Shown in pieces: positions 1-7,424 of a DNA stretch of 27,881 nt; the first letter of the stretch is position 1, and the number at the start of each line of letters is the position of its first letter. Under the pieces are notes generated by a model that was not told the DNA's origin, did not search any database, and saw only the letters and a program-made list of their open reading frames with translations. Origin of the DNA: Bacteroidota bacterium. GTDB taxonomy: Bacteria; Bacteroidota; Bacteroidia; Chitinophagales; Chitinophagaceae. A program made the position numbers and the translations under genes. The DNA lies in the NCBI GenBank assembly GCA_023386555.1, contig JAEWJK010000018.1, positions 1-27,881 on the forward strand. The letters run 5' to 3'.

Positions 1-6
1 AAAAAA

Positions 7-120
7 TACTGTAAAGCTAAATCAGTACTATTGTAAATATTGTAAAGTTCCACTAGTACTAAGAAGAATACTGTAAAGCCTATGCAGTAATAATCAAAAG
101 GTGTAAAGCTTTTTCAGTAC
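7..120. repeat. Four-unit tandem array, period about 31 bp, dyad in each unit
   Basis: The hexamer GTAAAG recurs at 11, 42, 73 and 103, giving spacings of 31, 31 and 30 bp. Each unit begins near TACTG and ends near CAGTA (clear in units 1 and 3, decayed in units 2 and 4), so each carries an imperfect dyad of about 22 bp, followed by 8-9 bp of unrelated sequence. The array probably continues past the left edge. It looks like an array of protein-binding sites or a decayed minisatellite. It is not CRISPR-like, because the 'spacers' are too short and the units too diverged. Function unknown. Confidence 0.6.
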
Positions 121-126
121 AAGACA

Positions 127-184
127 CCTTATACCTAAGTCGTAGATACAACGTACCTGCCTTATACCTACGCCGTATCTACAA
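127..184. repeat. Two 25-bp direct repeats, 33-bp period
   Basis: CCTTATACCTA starts at 127 and again at 160, and about 21 of 25 positions match between the two units. GTAGATAC at 142-149 and GTATCTAC at 175-182 form a perfect 8-bp inverted pair across the units. A related TACGCCGTA word occurs inside unit 2 and again at 191-199, followed by weaker AAGCCG(A/T) copies to about 220. This is a different repeat from the neighbouring 31-bp array. Function unknown. Confidence 0.5.
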
Positions 185-263
185 GGGGGTTACGCCGTAG
201 TTAAGCCGATGTAAGCCGTATATTGCTTTATAAACTTGCCTCAAAATGTCTTGCCTTTATTAG

Positions 264-389
264 TTATCGGCCACAAAGGTCTGCCGTTACAGGAACCTCC
301 CTGCCAGTCCATTGCATCTTGAGCCATAGTCCCTTCCTATCCTCGTCATACATGATTGCATACCGGTAACATTCTAAACCGGGTTTCAC
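264..389 (-). other. Short coding-like stretch, possible gene remnant
   Basis: On the minus strand a 41-codon open stretch runs from GTG at 389 to TAA at 264; an internal ATG at 353 would give 29 residues. The reading is rich in W, R, K, D and E (it contains MYDEDRKGLWLKMQW) and looks like real protein rather than AT-rich noise. It has no visible promoter box and is preceded in frame by a stop. It may be the decayed tail of a gene or a very small protein. I do not recognise the family. The remainder of 1-582 holds only repeats and nothing else that I can support. Confidence 0.22.
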
Positions 390-526
390 GCATTATTCAT
401 ACAGGTTCAAATACATACTGTGAAACATAAATGACCCCTCTAATATTTAATTTGTTATTTCCGCCTTTATGGTTGCCTGACAACAAAGGTTTATTGTTAT
501 AGGTTGCTGCCATAAAAACAAACAGT

Positions 527-556
527 ACAAGTGAGTGACACAAGGAACGATGCCAT
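527..556 (-). repeat. Dispersed 3'-flank repeat, copy 1 (diverged)
   Basis: The plus strand reads ACAAGTGAGTGACACAAGG followed by AACGATGCC, about 18 of 23 positions identical to the better copies with core GTGCGACGCAAC. The core-equivalent (533-544) lies 38 nt past the stop codon of the E1 gene, in the same orientation relative to that gene as copies 2-4. It is preceded by CAGT, as is copy 2. Confidence 0.5.
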
Positions 557-582
557 AAAATTCAACAGCTGGCAAAACAATA

Positions 583-2649
583 TCAATACTTCAACATCTT
601 TTCAATTCTTGACACTACCTTTTCAGTAGTTGGCAACATAGCAGCTTCTAACGCAAGATTAATTGGCACTGCAGGTGTGTTTAAAGCACCCATCACCTCC
701 ACTCTTGCATCTAAGAAATGGTAACATGCATTGGTGATACGGTGAGCCAAAGCTTCGGAGAAAGAATTGTTTTGCTGCTCTTCGGTTAATACCATTACCC
801 TTCCATGTTTCTTTCCACTTTCAAAAACCAGTTCCTCATCTAAAGGATACAATGTTCTCAAATCTATGATCTCAACCTGTCCCGGGAAATGCTGTGCAGC
901 AGCTTTCGCCCAATACACGCCCATTCCATAAGTAACAATGCAGAGTGATTCACCATTTTTTATTTTATCAGCATCGGCATGTAAAACAATATTGCCTTTG
1001 CCCAATGGTAGTAAATAATCTTTCGCTGGCTCGATTGTTTTTGCATCTTCTGTGCCTGGCACTTTACTCCAGTACAAACCTTTGTGTTCTAACATCACTA
1101 CAGGGTTCGGATCATGAAATGCAGCTTTCATCAATCCTTTCATATCTGCAGCATTGGATGGATACACTACTTTAATGCCTTTGATGGTGAGTAATGTACT
1201 TTCTACACTGCCACTGTGATAAGGACCACCACCACCATAAGCACCAATCGGAACTCGCAACACCATTTGAATGGGAAACTTACCCATCGAGAGATAAGAA
1301 GATTTGCTGATCTCTGTTACCAGCTGATTCAATCCCGGGTAAATGTAATCGGCAAATTGCACTTCAACAATTGGCTTCATGCCCAAAGCAGATAAACCAA
1401 TCGTAGAACCAATGATGTAAGCTTCCTGTATAGCAGTGTTGAATACACGATGATCGCCGAACTTCTCAGCCAATGTTGCAGCTTCTCTGAATACACCACC
1501 TAATCTTCTTCCAACGTCTTGTCCGTATAAAATGGCTTCCGGATGATCCTGCATGATCTCTTCCACTGCATGCAAAGCAGCATCTACCATTATCGTTTTC
1601 TCCCCACCTTTTGGTGAACGATTCCCTCTTTCTTCTTTTATAGGAGTTGGTGCAAACACATGATCTAATACTGTTGCAGAATCAGGATCCGGTGCTGATT
1701 GTGCTTTGGCAAACGCATCAGCCACTTCATTTATCGCAGATGATTCTATGTTGTTTAGTTCATCTTCATTTACACCTGCATTGATGAGTTCTGCTTTTAA
1801 CTTCGGATATGGATCATCCAAACCATGTTTATCCAGGTCTTCTTTAGAACGATAAAACTCTTTCCGTACACCACTGGTATGATGACCTAACAAAGGCACT
1901 GTTGCATGAACAAGAATAGGCCTTCGCTCTTTTCTTGCATAAGCTGTTGCCTCGGTTAATGTTTGATAGCTTTGAGAGAAGTTGCTTCCATCACATTGTA
2001 TTCTTGCCAGACCTTTAAATCCTTCGGCAAACTCAAAAGCATTCATGGCTCTTGCTTCATCAACACTAACGCTGATGCCCCATTGATTATCCTGAACTAA
2101 GTAAACAATCGGTAACTGTTTGAGTACAGCAAATTGAAACGCTTCACTCACTTCACCTTCGGTGATGCTGTTATCGCCAAACGAGCAAACAACAATTGGT
2201 AGCTCACCATGTTCACCTTTCTGTAATAATGATTGATTGTATCTCTCTAAATACTGTATGCCTTGAGCCAGACCGGTTGTAGGAATTCCCTGCATACCTG
2301 TTGCACTGCTTTGGTGAATGATGCCGGGTCTTTTTCCATCTTTATTGGAAGGATGGCAATAGTAAGAACGGCCACCTGAAAAAGGATCATCTTTCTTAGC
2401 CAATAACTGCAACATTAATTCGTAAGGAGAAAAACCAACAGACAACATGATGCTGTCATCCCTGTAATACGGACTAACCCAATCGATACTTTTTAATTGT
2501 AAACCGGTAGCTATTTGAATCGCTTCATGACCTCTCGAAGTAGAATGAACATATTTGCAGATCTGCCTGTTGGCATCATATATCTCGGCCATTGCTTTGG
2601 CAGTAGCCATCAACTTAAAAGCCCTGAGTAAAATATCCGTATTCACCAT
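583..2649 (-). CDS. 2-oxoacid dehydrogenase E1, fused alpha and beta subunits
   Basis: This is the thiamine-diphosphate decarboxylating component of a 2-oxoacid dehydrogenase complex, most likely branched-chain 2-oxoacid (2-oxoisovalerate) or pyruvate type, acting in the cytosol. From the ATG at 2649 it is 688 residues. The alpha-type half (about 1-345) has the ThDP motif GDNSITEGE at about 158-166 ending in DNQWG near 187-191. The beta-type half starts near 365 (VDAALHAVEEIM) and contains GQDVG and FADYIYPGLNQL. The two are separate genes in many bacteria; the fusion is common in Bacteroidota. The frame stays open upstream to 2733, but that extension is low-complexity repeat sequence, so I start at 2649 (MVNTDILLRAF). 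E2 and E3 are not in the window. Substrate cannot be decided from sequence alone. Confidence 0.93.
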   Translation of the reverse strand: MVNTDILLRAFKLMATAKAMAEIYDANRQICKYVHSTSRGHEAIQIATGLQLKSIDWVSPYYRDDSIMLSVGFSPYELMLQLLAKKDDPFSGGRSYYCHPSNKDGKRPGIIHQSSATGMQGIPTTGLAQGIQYLERYNQSLLQKGEHGELPIVVCSFGDNSITEGEVSEAFQFAVLKQLPIVYLVQDNQWGISVSVDEARAMNAFEFAEGFKGLARIQCDGSNFSQSYQTLTEATAYARKERRPILVHATVPLLGHHTSGVRKEFYRSKEDLDKHGLDDPYPKLKAELINAGVNEDELNNIESSAINEVADAFAKAQSAPDPDSATVLDHVFAPTPIKEERGNRSPKGGEKTIMVDAALHAVEEIMQDHPEAILYGQDVGRRLGGVFREAATLAEKFGDHRVFNTAIQEAYIIGSTIGLSALGMKPIVEVQFADYIYPGLNQLVTEISKSSYLSMGKFPIQMVLRVPIGAYGGGGPYHSGSVESTLLTIKGIKVVYPSNAADMKGLMKAAFHDPNPVVMLEHKGLYWSKVPGTEDAKTIEPAKDYLLPLGKGNIVLHADADKIKNGESLCIVTYGMGVYWAKAAAQHFPGQVEIIDLRTLYPLDEELVFESGKKHGRVMVLTEEQQNNSFSEALAHRITNACYHFLDARVEVMGALNTPAVPINLALEAAMLPTTEKVVSRIEKMLKY

Positions 2650-2655
2650 GGGCTG

Positions 2656-2663
2656 CAAATATC
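2656..2663 (-). promoter_or_regulatory. Candidate -7 box for E1 gene
   Basis: On the minus strand GATATTTG matches 7 of 8 positions of the Bacteroidota -7 element TAnnTTTG and ends 6 nt before the chosen ATG at 2649. A TTTC lies 19 nt upstream. If used, the transcript would have almost no leader, which also argues against the longer reading frame. Confidence 0.3.
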
Positions 2664-2696
2664 TGTTTTGCTGAGATGAGTTGAAAAAGAAATTTG

Positions 2697-2737
2697 GACG
2701 CAAAGAACACTTAGAATACCACAGAGAACACAAATGG
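2697..2737 (-). repeat. Degenerate short-word tandem array
   Basis: Read on the minus strand, words related to GTGTTCT, GGTATTCT, GTGTTCT and TTTGCG follow each other every 9-10 bp. It is a decayed member of the class of short-word arrays seen in other gaps here, and it overlaps the in-frame but improbable N-terminal extension of the E1 gene. Confidence 0.3.
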
Positions 2738-2822
2738 ATTTTAGAAAAAGGATTACTAAGAAAAGATAAATGCTAAAACTTGGGCTCAAATACTTGCACT
2801 TTCAACCAGTATTCACATAAGC

Positions 2823-2903
2823 GGCCTCTTTCCTTCCGGTTCCGACAAAGTCGGAATTGAAAATTTGCCGAAGGCATAAATTTTTAAAGGGAGGAAAGCA
2901 GCC
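2823..2903. repeat. REPIN/MITE-like element of about 81 bp with two inner hairpins
   Basis: Imperfect 15-bp ends (2823-2837 and 2889-2903, about 12 of 15 paired, each with CTTTCCT or its complement) enclose two hairpins: TTCCGAC-aaa-GTCGGAA at 2840-2856 and TGCC-gaa-GGCA at 2866-2876, the latter flanked by AAATT and AAATTT arms. Paired hairpins inside an outer inverted repeat resemble REP doublets or a small non-autonomous element. No transposase is nearby. The open frame across it is a by-product of the repeat. Confidence 0.5.
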
Positions 2904-2986
2904 TCGTTGTGGATACGAAGCCATGCGGCTTGAGCAAAAGAAACATAATTAGCTTTTCCTATTATAGTAGTAGAAGATACAATCGA

Positions 2987-3003
2987 AGGTGTGTCAGACA
3001 CCT
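2987..3003 (-). terminator. Small hairpin 10 nt past the hydrolase stop codon
   Basis: AGGTGT-gtcag-ACACCT is a perfect 6-bp stem with a 5-nt loop, starting 10 nt beyond the stop codon at 3014. No U-tract follows on the minus strand, so it may protect the mRNA 3' end or be a dispersed palindrome rather than an intrinsic terminator. Confidence 0.3.
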
Positions 3004-3013
3004 AAAAAGACTT

Positions 3014-3625
3014 TTATTTCACCTCTAACTCAAACATCTTTTCTTTCTCCAGGAATCCTTCAAGAAAATCTCCTACCACACATTCTCCAACTCCTGCCGG
3101 TGTTCCGGTGAAGATGAGATCACCAATATTCAAAGAAAAATATTGAGAGATATTTTCAACCACTTTATTAAAACTGAATATCATTTGTGATGATAATCCC
3201 TGCTGCACTATTTCACCATTTTTAGCAAATGAAAAGCTGATTGGCTTCTTCAGCATATCATGTGTAAGATCAACCCATTTACCAACTACCGCAGAATGAT
3301 CCCAGGCTTTTGCTTTTTCCCAGGGCAATCCTTTTTTCTTTAACTCAGCCTGTATATCTCTTGCCGTAAAATCTATTCCAACAGTAATGGCATTGTAATA
3401 TTGAGAAGCATGTCTTTCCTGAATATATCTGCCATTTTTTGAAATGCGTAACACCAGTTCTGCTTCATAATGCAATTCGTTACAAAACTCTGGGTAATAG
3501 AAAGGTGAATTTGGTTGAAGCAAGGCAGATTTAGGCTTCATAAAAATAACCGGCTCTTCAGGTACGGCATTACCTAATTCTTTAGCATGGTCAGCATAGT
3601 TTCGGCCTACACAAAAGATCTTCAT
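3014..3625 (-). CDS. Fumarylacetoacetate hydrolase-family protein (FAHD1/acylpyruvase-like)
   Basis: This 203-residue cytosolic hydrolase belongs to the FAH superfamily, which cleaves C-C bonds in acylpyruvates or decarboxylates oxaloacetate using a divalent metal. It has the compact FAHD1-like form with no N-terminal SH3-like domain. Visible features are KIFCVGRNYADHAKE at the start, metal ligands E54 and E56 in ELHYEAELVL, D85 in GIDFTARDIQ, and the C-terminal IFTGTPAGVGE that closes the active site. It starts at ATG 3625 and lies 91 nt downstream of pth on the same strand. The substrate is not determined by sequence; names such as acylpyruvase or oxaloacetate decarboxylase are possible. 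Confidence 0.88.
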   Translation of the reverse strand: MKIFCVGRNYADHAKELGNAVPEEPVIFMKPKSALLQPNSPFYYPEFCNELHYEAELVLRISKNGRYIQERHASQYYNAITVGIDFTARDIQAELKKKGLPWEKAKAWDHSAVVGKWVDLTHDMLKKPISFSFAKNGEIVQQGLSSQMIFSFNKVVENISQYFSLNIGDLIFTGTPAGVGECVVGDFLEGFLEKEKMFELEVK

Positions 3626-3716
3626 GTGCTTGAGTTTATAAAGGGTTGTAGTATGAACAGGTGTTTTACATTAATATTCGCTGTTTAGCTAATGTAGTAA
3701 ACCTTTACTGAATTTT

Positions 3717-4295
3717 CTAGAGGCTGAAGTCTAACTTATTCACTTCATTCATTGTTCTGTTGATACCAGAAAACGCAAAACTTTCAATTACCTCAATACA
3801 TTTTTCAATTTTCTTCCACACCAATTCTTTTTCTTCAGGGTTCCATTTGCCAAGTACAAATTCGGCCTGCATTCCTTTAGGGTAATTGTTACCTATACCG
3901 AACCTGAGTTTGGGATACTGATCAGTAGCTATCGTAGCCTGGATGTCTTTTAACCCATTATGACCTGCATCGCTGCCTGATGATCGTACCCTGATCTTAT
4001 TCAATGGCAAAGCAATATCATCAACAATGGTGAAGGTGTTCTCCAGAGCTATTTTCTCTTTATCCATCCAATACTTAAATGCCTTTCCGCTCAGGTTCAT
4101 ATAAGTGGTAGGTTTTATGCAGATAAAAGTTCTGCCTTTGATCTTCACCTCTGCCACTTCTGCCAAACGATCTGTTCTGAAAGTTCCGCCATGCTTCAAT
4201 ACAAAAGCACTTACCACATCAAACCCAATGTTATGACGGGTGTGCTGGTATTCTGTACCAATATTGCCCAAGCCAACGATCAGAAACTTATTCAT
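3717..4295 (-). CDS. pth: Peptidyl-tRNA hydrolase
   Basis: Pth releases tRNA from peptidyl-tRNA that drops off ribosomes. The protein is 192 residues, the usual bacterial length. It starts MNKFLIVGLGNIGTEY, and the catalytic set is present: N11, H21 (TRHNIGF), N67 (TTYMNLSG), D93 (TIVDDIALP) and N113 (DAGHNGLKDI). rplY lies upstream on the same strand, a pairing common in bacteria, but here a 147-nt gap with an rplY terminator and a separate TAnnTTTG box suggests pth has its own transcript. A short inverted word array (4317-4383) sits between the terminator and the promoter box. Confidence 0.97.
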   Translation of the reverse strand: MNKFLIVGLGNIGTEYQHTRHNIGFDVVSAFVLKHGGTFRTDRLAEVAEVKIKGRTFICIKPTTYMNLSGKAFKYWMDKEKIALENTFTIVDDIALPLNKIRVRSSGSDAGHNGLKDIQATIATDQYPKLRFGIGNNYPKGMQAEFVLGKWNPEEKELVWKKIEKCIEVIESFAFSGINRTMNEVNKLDFSL

Positions 4296-4299
4296 GCTT

Positions 4300-4307
4300 C
4301 AAAAATA
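4300..4307 (-). promoter_or_regulatory. Candidate -7 box for pth
   Basis: TATTTTTG on the minus strand is a perfect match to TAnnTTTG and ends 4 nt before the pth ATG at 4295, so transcription would begin at or next to the start codon. No clear -33 TTTG is seen at the usual spacing. Confidence 0.4.
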
Positions 4308-4316
4308 AAAGGAGTT

Positions 4317-4383
4317 CTCGCAGAAATCGCTGAATACGCAGAATAAAAACATCAACTTCAGCGTCTTCTGCGTATTCAGCGAG
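4317..4383. repeat. Inverted pair of 9-bp word arrays
   Basis: The right arm (4357-4383) is three exact 9-mers: TTCAGCGTC, TTCTGCGTA, TTCAGCGAG. The left arm (4317-4343) read on the minus strand is TTCTGCGTA, TTCAGCGAT, TTCTGCGAG. A 13-nt spacer separates them. Parts of the arms also form a 17-bp perfect stem (4327-4343 with 4366-4382). Confidence 0.75.
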
Positions 4384-4394
4384 AGATACTAAAT

Positions 4395-4422
4395 AAAAAA
4401 GCCCCCCCAAAGGCAGGACTTT
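4395..4422 (-). terminator. Intrinsic terminator of rplY
   Basis: On the minus strand a stem of about 11 bp with one mismatch (4412-4422 with 4398-4408, loop AAA at 4409-4411) is followed directly by a run of six T residues (4395-4400). It begins about 20 nt after the rplY stop codon. Confidence 0.75.
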
Positions 4423-4442
4423 CTACTCTTTTTTTACAACGA

Positions 4443-5030
4443 TTATTTCTTAGGAGCTGCAGCTGCTGCAGATTCTTCCTGCTTCAACTGACGAGTCATT
4501 ACTACAGAAGCAATCGGAATTCTTGGAGAGTTCATGATCTCCATTCCTTCTGTCTTCACATCTTCCACACGAATGTTACCATTCAGTTCAAGATTTGTAA
4601 TATCCACTTCAATGTTTTCTTTCAGATCTTTTGGAAGTGCTTTTACTTTTAAAGACTTCATTTTAGTTACCAGTTTACCACCTGCTTTTACACCTACAGA
4701 AGTACCTGTAAATTTCAATGGTAAAGTAGCGATTACTTTTTTGTCTGCCACTAACTCAAGCAGGTCAATGTGTAAAAGCTCATCAGTTACTTTATCAAAC
4801 TGAAGATCTTTTAAAATGCACCTGTAAGATTTTCCATCTACAGAAACCTCAGCCACCTGGAATTCAGGTGTATACACTAAGCCTTTAAATGCCTTTACAG
4901 GAGCAGAAAAATTTACTTCTTTTTCACCACCGTAAATTACACCAGGCACCAGTTCCTGAGAGCGAAGTTGGCGGGTGGTTTTTTTTCCGCTTTCGGTCCT
5001 CAGTTGTCCTTCGATTGTAATTGTTTTCAT
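4443..5030 (-). CDS. rplY: 50S ribosomal protein L25 (TL5/Ctc type)
   Basis: L25 binds 5S rRNA in the large ribosomal subunit. The protein is 195 residues, the long two-domain Ctc/TL5 form: an N-terminal 5S-binding beta-barrel (about 1-90, with GKKTTRQLRSQELVPGVIYGG) and a C-terminal domain (about 95-180), ending in an Ala/Lys-rich tail. The start is ATG 5030. It lies between prs upstream and pth downstream on the same strand, which is a conserved neighbourhood, and has a clear terminator after its stop. Confidence 0.96.
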   Translation of the reverse strand: MKTITIEGQLRTESGKKTTRQLRSQELVPGVIYGGEKEVNFSAPVKAFKGLVYTPEFQVAEVSVDGKSYRCILKDLQFDKVTDELLHIDLLELVADKKVIATLPLKFTGTSVGVKAGGKLVTKMKSLKVKALPKDLKENIEVDITNLELNGNIRVEDVKTEGMEIMNSPRIPIASVVMTRQLKQEESAAAAAPKK

Positions 5031-5060
5031 AATCTATGTTGTTTAAATAATTGACCAATT

Positions 5061-5134
5061 AATGTTTGATTGTTCCAAAGTTTGATTGTTTGAATGTTGA
5101 AGAACAACACTCGAACAATCGAACATTCAAACTG
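5061..5134. repeat. Inverted pair of 8-bp word arrays
   Basis: The left arm (5061-5100) is five consecutive octamers: AATGTTTG, ATTGTTCC, AAAGTTTG, ATTGTTTG, AATGTTGA. The right arm (5111-5134) read on the minus strand is CAGTTTGA, ATGTTCGA, TTGTTCGA. The 10-nt spacer is at 5101-5110. The array sits between rplY and prs. Confidence 0.7.
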
Positions 5135-5154
5135 ATGAACTTTCTTGTTACAGT

Positions 5155-5180
5155 ACAAGAGTGCGACGCAAGTAAAGCTT
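5155..5180 (-). repeat. Dispersed 3'-flank repeat, copy 2
   Basis: The plus strand reads ACAAGA then core GTGCGACGCAAG (5161-5172) then TAAAGCTT. The core lies 36 nt past the prs stop codon at 5209, in the same orientation relative to prs as copies 1, 3 and 4 have to their genes. Confidence 0.65.
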
Positions 5181-5208
5181 AACCGGAGTTACTGAACTTC
5201 TGCTTCAA

Positions 5209-6168
5209 TTATCTTCTATCCTTCAATTGCGAATGAATAAAGAGACTAGTGATGCTCTTATTCTCGTACGCATTTCGGATAGCTATTGCAAAAAGATCGG
5301 CTACAGAAAGGGCTTTTATCTTTTTTGAACTATTTCTTAAAGGAATAGTATCACATACCACTAATTCTTCCAGCACACTATTCTCAATATTCTCGTAAGC
5401 TTTTCCGCTGAGAACAGGGTGAGTGCAAAGTGCCCTTACCGTTCTTGCTCCTTTCTCCTTTAGCAAACCTGCAGATTTTGCAAGTGTGCCACCGGTGTCG
5501 CAAATATCATCTATAAGAACTACATCCCTGTCTGTAACATCACCAATTACTACCATGCTGGCAATCTCGTTTGCACGTTTTCTGTGCTTGTCACAGATCA
5601 CCATTTCTGCACTAAAATAACTGGCCACTTCACGTACTCTGTTGGTACTTCCTACGTCAGGGGCGGCAAAGGTAAGGTTCTGCAACTTAAGTTGCTCTAT
5701 ATAAGGTATAAAAATAGCTGAAGAATCGAGGTGGTCAACAGGAATATCAAAGAAAGCCTGGATCTGTGGAGCATGAAGGTCCATTGTGATAACCCTATGA
5801 GCACCAGCAGCTTCCAGCAAATTAGCAATAAGTTTTGAACCGATTGCAACCCTTGGTTTGTCTTTTCTATCTTGACGGGCATAACCATAATATGGAATTA
5901 CAGCTACTACCCTATGGGCTGAAGCTCTTTTAGCTGCATCAATCATCAGCAGCAGTTCCATCAGGTTGTCGGTTGGTGCAAAAGTGCTTTGTACCAAAAA
6001 AACATAATCGCCACGAATACTTTCCAGGAAAACCGGTTGAAATTCACCATCGCTGAACTTCTGAATATTTACTTTTCCGAGTCTTGTGCCGTAGCGTTTG
6101 GCAATTTTCTCAGCCAGGGCTTCTGAACCTGTGCCTGAGAATATTTTTACTGAGGGATTCATACTCAT
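5209..6168 (-). CDS. prs: Ribose-phosphate pyrophosphokinase
   Basis: Prs makes PRPP from ribose 5-phosphate and ATP for nucleotide, histidine, tryptophan and NAD synthesis. The 319-residue length is typical for class I enzymes. Visible motifs are FSDGEFQPVF near the N-terminus, the flexible loop YYGYARQDRKDKPRVAI, MDLHAPQIQAFFDIPVDHL, and the PRPP-binding loop DVVLIDDICDTGGTL in the C-terminal half. Start is ATG 6168 (MSMNPSVKIF); the second Met, two codons in, is also possible. It is divergent from radC, with a candidate promoter in the 103-nt gap. Confidence 0.96.
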   Translation of the reverse strand: MSMNPSVKIFSGTGSEALAEKIAKRYGTRLGKVNIQKFSDGEFQPVFLESIRGDYVFLVQSTFAPTDNLMELLLMIDAAKRASAHRVVAVIPYYGYARQDRKDKPRVAIGSKLIANLLEAAGAHRVITMDLHAPQIQAFFDIPVDHLDSSAIFIPYIEQLKLQNLTFAAPDVGSTNRVREVASYFSAEMVICDKHRKRANEIASMVVIGDVTDRDVVLIDDICDTGGTLAKSAGLLKEKGARTVRALCTHPVLSGKAYENIENSVLEELVVCDTIPLRNSSKKIKALSVADLFAIAIRNAYENKSITSLFIHSQLKDRR

Positions 6169-6183
6169 AGGTGAGAATTGCAG

Positions 6184-6191
6184 CGAAGATA
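6184..6191 (-). promoter_or_regulatory. Candidate -7 box for prs
   Basis: TATCTTCG on the minus strand matches 7 of 8 positions of TAnnTTTG, 15 nt before the prs ATG. A TTTC lies 20 nt upstream at the -33 position. Confidence 0.3.
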
Positions 6192-6271
6192 GACCAGTGA
6201 TTTGAATGATAGAAAGGATTGTTTAAATTAGTGGAAATACTGTGTATCTTTTTGGTACCAAAACCCAAACC

Positions 6272-6955
6272 ATGGCTGCTATTAAAAACTGGAATTCGGA
6301 TGATCGTCCACGAGAAAAGATGCTAACGAAAGGCATTGAAAGCCTGAGCAATTCTGAACTGCTGGCCATTTTGATCAATAATGGAACGAGAGATAAAAGT
6401 GCAGTGGATGTTTGCAAGGAACTATTATCATCTGTAAATAACGACCTGCAGAAGCTGGGGAAGATGAGTGTAAAAGAGATCATGCAACTGAAGACAAAAG
6501 GCATCGGAGAAGCCAAAGCGGTTTCCATTGCTGCAGCACTTGAACTAGGCATCAGGCGAAACACAGAAGAGAACAGGAAGTTTGTTGTAACACATAGCAG
6601 CGATGTTGCCAATTATTTAAGGGCAAAGTTGGAACACAAAAAACATGAGGTGTTTGTAGCAGTGTATCTTAATCGCTCCAATAAAATTCAACATCATGAA
6701 GTGATAAGCAGTGGTGGTATTACAGGAACAGTGGCTGATCCCAGAATCATTTTAAAGAAAGCATTAGAGCATGATGCAACCGCAATTATCCTCTGTCATA
6801 ATCATCCCAGCGGAAGCTTAAAACCCAGCAGGGCTGATGAAGATCTTACTTATAAAATAAAAGAAGCAGCCCGTTATTTTGATATCAATATTCTCGATCA
6901 CATTATTGTAAGTGATGAAGGCTATTATAGCTTTGCCGATGAGGGTTTATTATGA
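6272..6955 (+). CDS. radC: RadC-family JAB/MPN-domain protein
   Basis: RadC proteins carry a JAMM metalloprotease-like fold; despite the 'DNA repair' name their role is unsettled. From the ATG at 6272 it is 227 residues, full length for the family. The N-terminal UPF0758 region (about 1-100) has SNSELLAILIN and the helix-hairpin-helix-like LKTKGIGEAKAV. The JAMM site is E126 (HEVF), H176 and H178 (CHNHPSGS) and D189 (PSRADED), so the metal site looks intact. The open frame upstream to 6242 adds ten unconserved residues and I reject it. It converges with the lipoprotein gene, with one base between the two stop codons. Confidence 0.93.
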   Translation: MAAIKNWNSDDRPREKMLTKGIESLSNSELLAILINNGTRDKSAVDVCKELLSSVNNDLQKLGKMSVKEIMQLKTKGIGEAKAVSIAAALELGIRRNTEENRKFVVTHSSDVANYLRAKLEHKKHEVFVAVYLNRSNKIQHHEVISSGGITGTVADPRIILKKALEHDATAIILCHNHPSGSLKPSRADEDLTYKIKEAARYFDINILDHIIVSDEGYYSFADEGLL

Positions 6956-6956
6956 C

Positions 6957-7349
6957 TCACCATTTAAATGTGTGCCTACCCTGTTTATCCCATGCAGCCA
7001 CCACTTTCACTTCCTGAGCAAACCATGGGTTCATATATACAATCCTTGAACGGTGATCAATACTTCCACTCTGCAGTGGCAAAAATCTAACGGTATCTTT
7101 CATCGTACTTTCATAAGCACCTGGAGCACTGTAAGCATCCCATTGAACAATTACATAAGAGGTATCGGAAACAGGTTTATCAAGTGTGGCAGTAGATTTC
7201 CAGTATTTAAATGTGCCGGATGGTGTTGTAACAATCTCCTGGCTCACAGCAGCAGTAACATTGATTACTTCCAACTCAATAACTGGATCTGCAGTTTTTG
7301 TACAGGATAAAATGCAAATACTTGCTATGATAATAATTATGTTTTTCAT
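6957..7349 (-). CDS. Small predicted lipoprotein, unknown function
   Basis: The 130-residue protein starts with KN, an isoleucine-rich hydrophobic segment and the lipobox ILSC, with lipid-attachment Cys16. The rest (about 25-130) is beta-rich and polar, with repeated 'W' motifs (FKYWKSTATL, VIVQWDAY, VVAAWDKQ), consistent with a small beta-sandwich exported to the outer membrane. I do not recognise a named family. It is convergent with radC and divergent from the B12-binding gene. Confidence 0.75.
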   Translation of the reverse strand: MKNIIIIIASICILSCTKTADPVIELEVINVTAAVSQEIVTTPSGTFKYWKSTATLDKPVSDTSYVIVQWDAYSAPGAYESTMKDTVRFLPLQSGSIDHRSRIVYMNPWFAQEVKVVAAWDKQGRHTFKW

Positions 7350-7424
7350 CAGTATGTTTTAGTGATTCCGGCAAACTTTCACTACAAAAGCTGTGCAGAA
7401 TATGAGATACCTAAGCATTTGCCT

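Noticed and set aside
1..240. Possible CRISPR array at the left edge
   Set aside because: Units are diverged from each other, the intervals between them are only 8-9 bp, and no cas gene is present.
2650..2733. 28-residue N-terminal extension of the E1 protein
   Set aside because: The extension is coded by a degenerate short-word array and lies upstream of a promoter box; MVNTDILLRAF is the normal start.
2813..3001. 62-codon minus-strand open frame
   Set aside because: It runs through the REPIN-like inverted repeat and has no promoter box or recognisable protein features; the open frame is a by-product of the repeat.
6223..6612. 129-codon frame antisense to radC
   Set aside because: It lies inside radC, whose JAMM motifs are intact; composition (Ser/Leu/Phe-rich) is typical of an antisense shadow.
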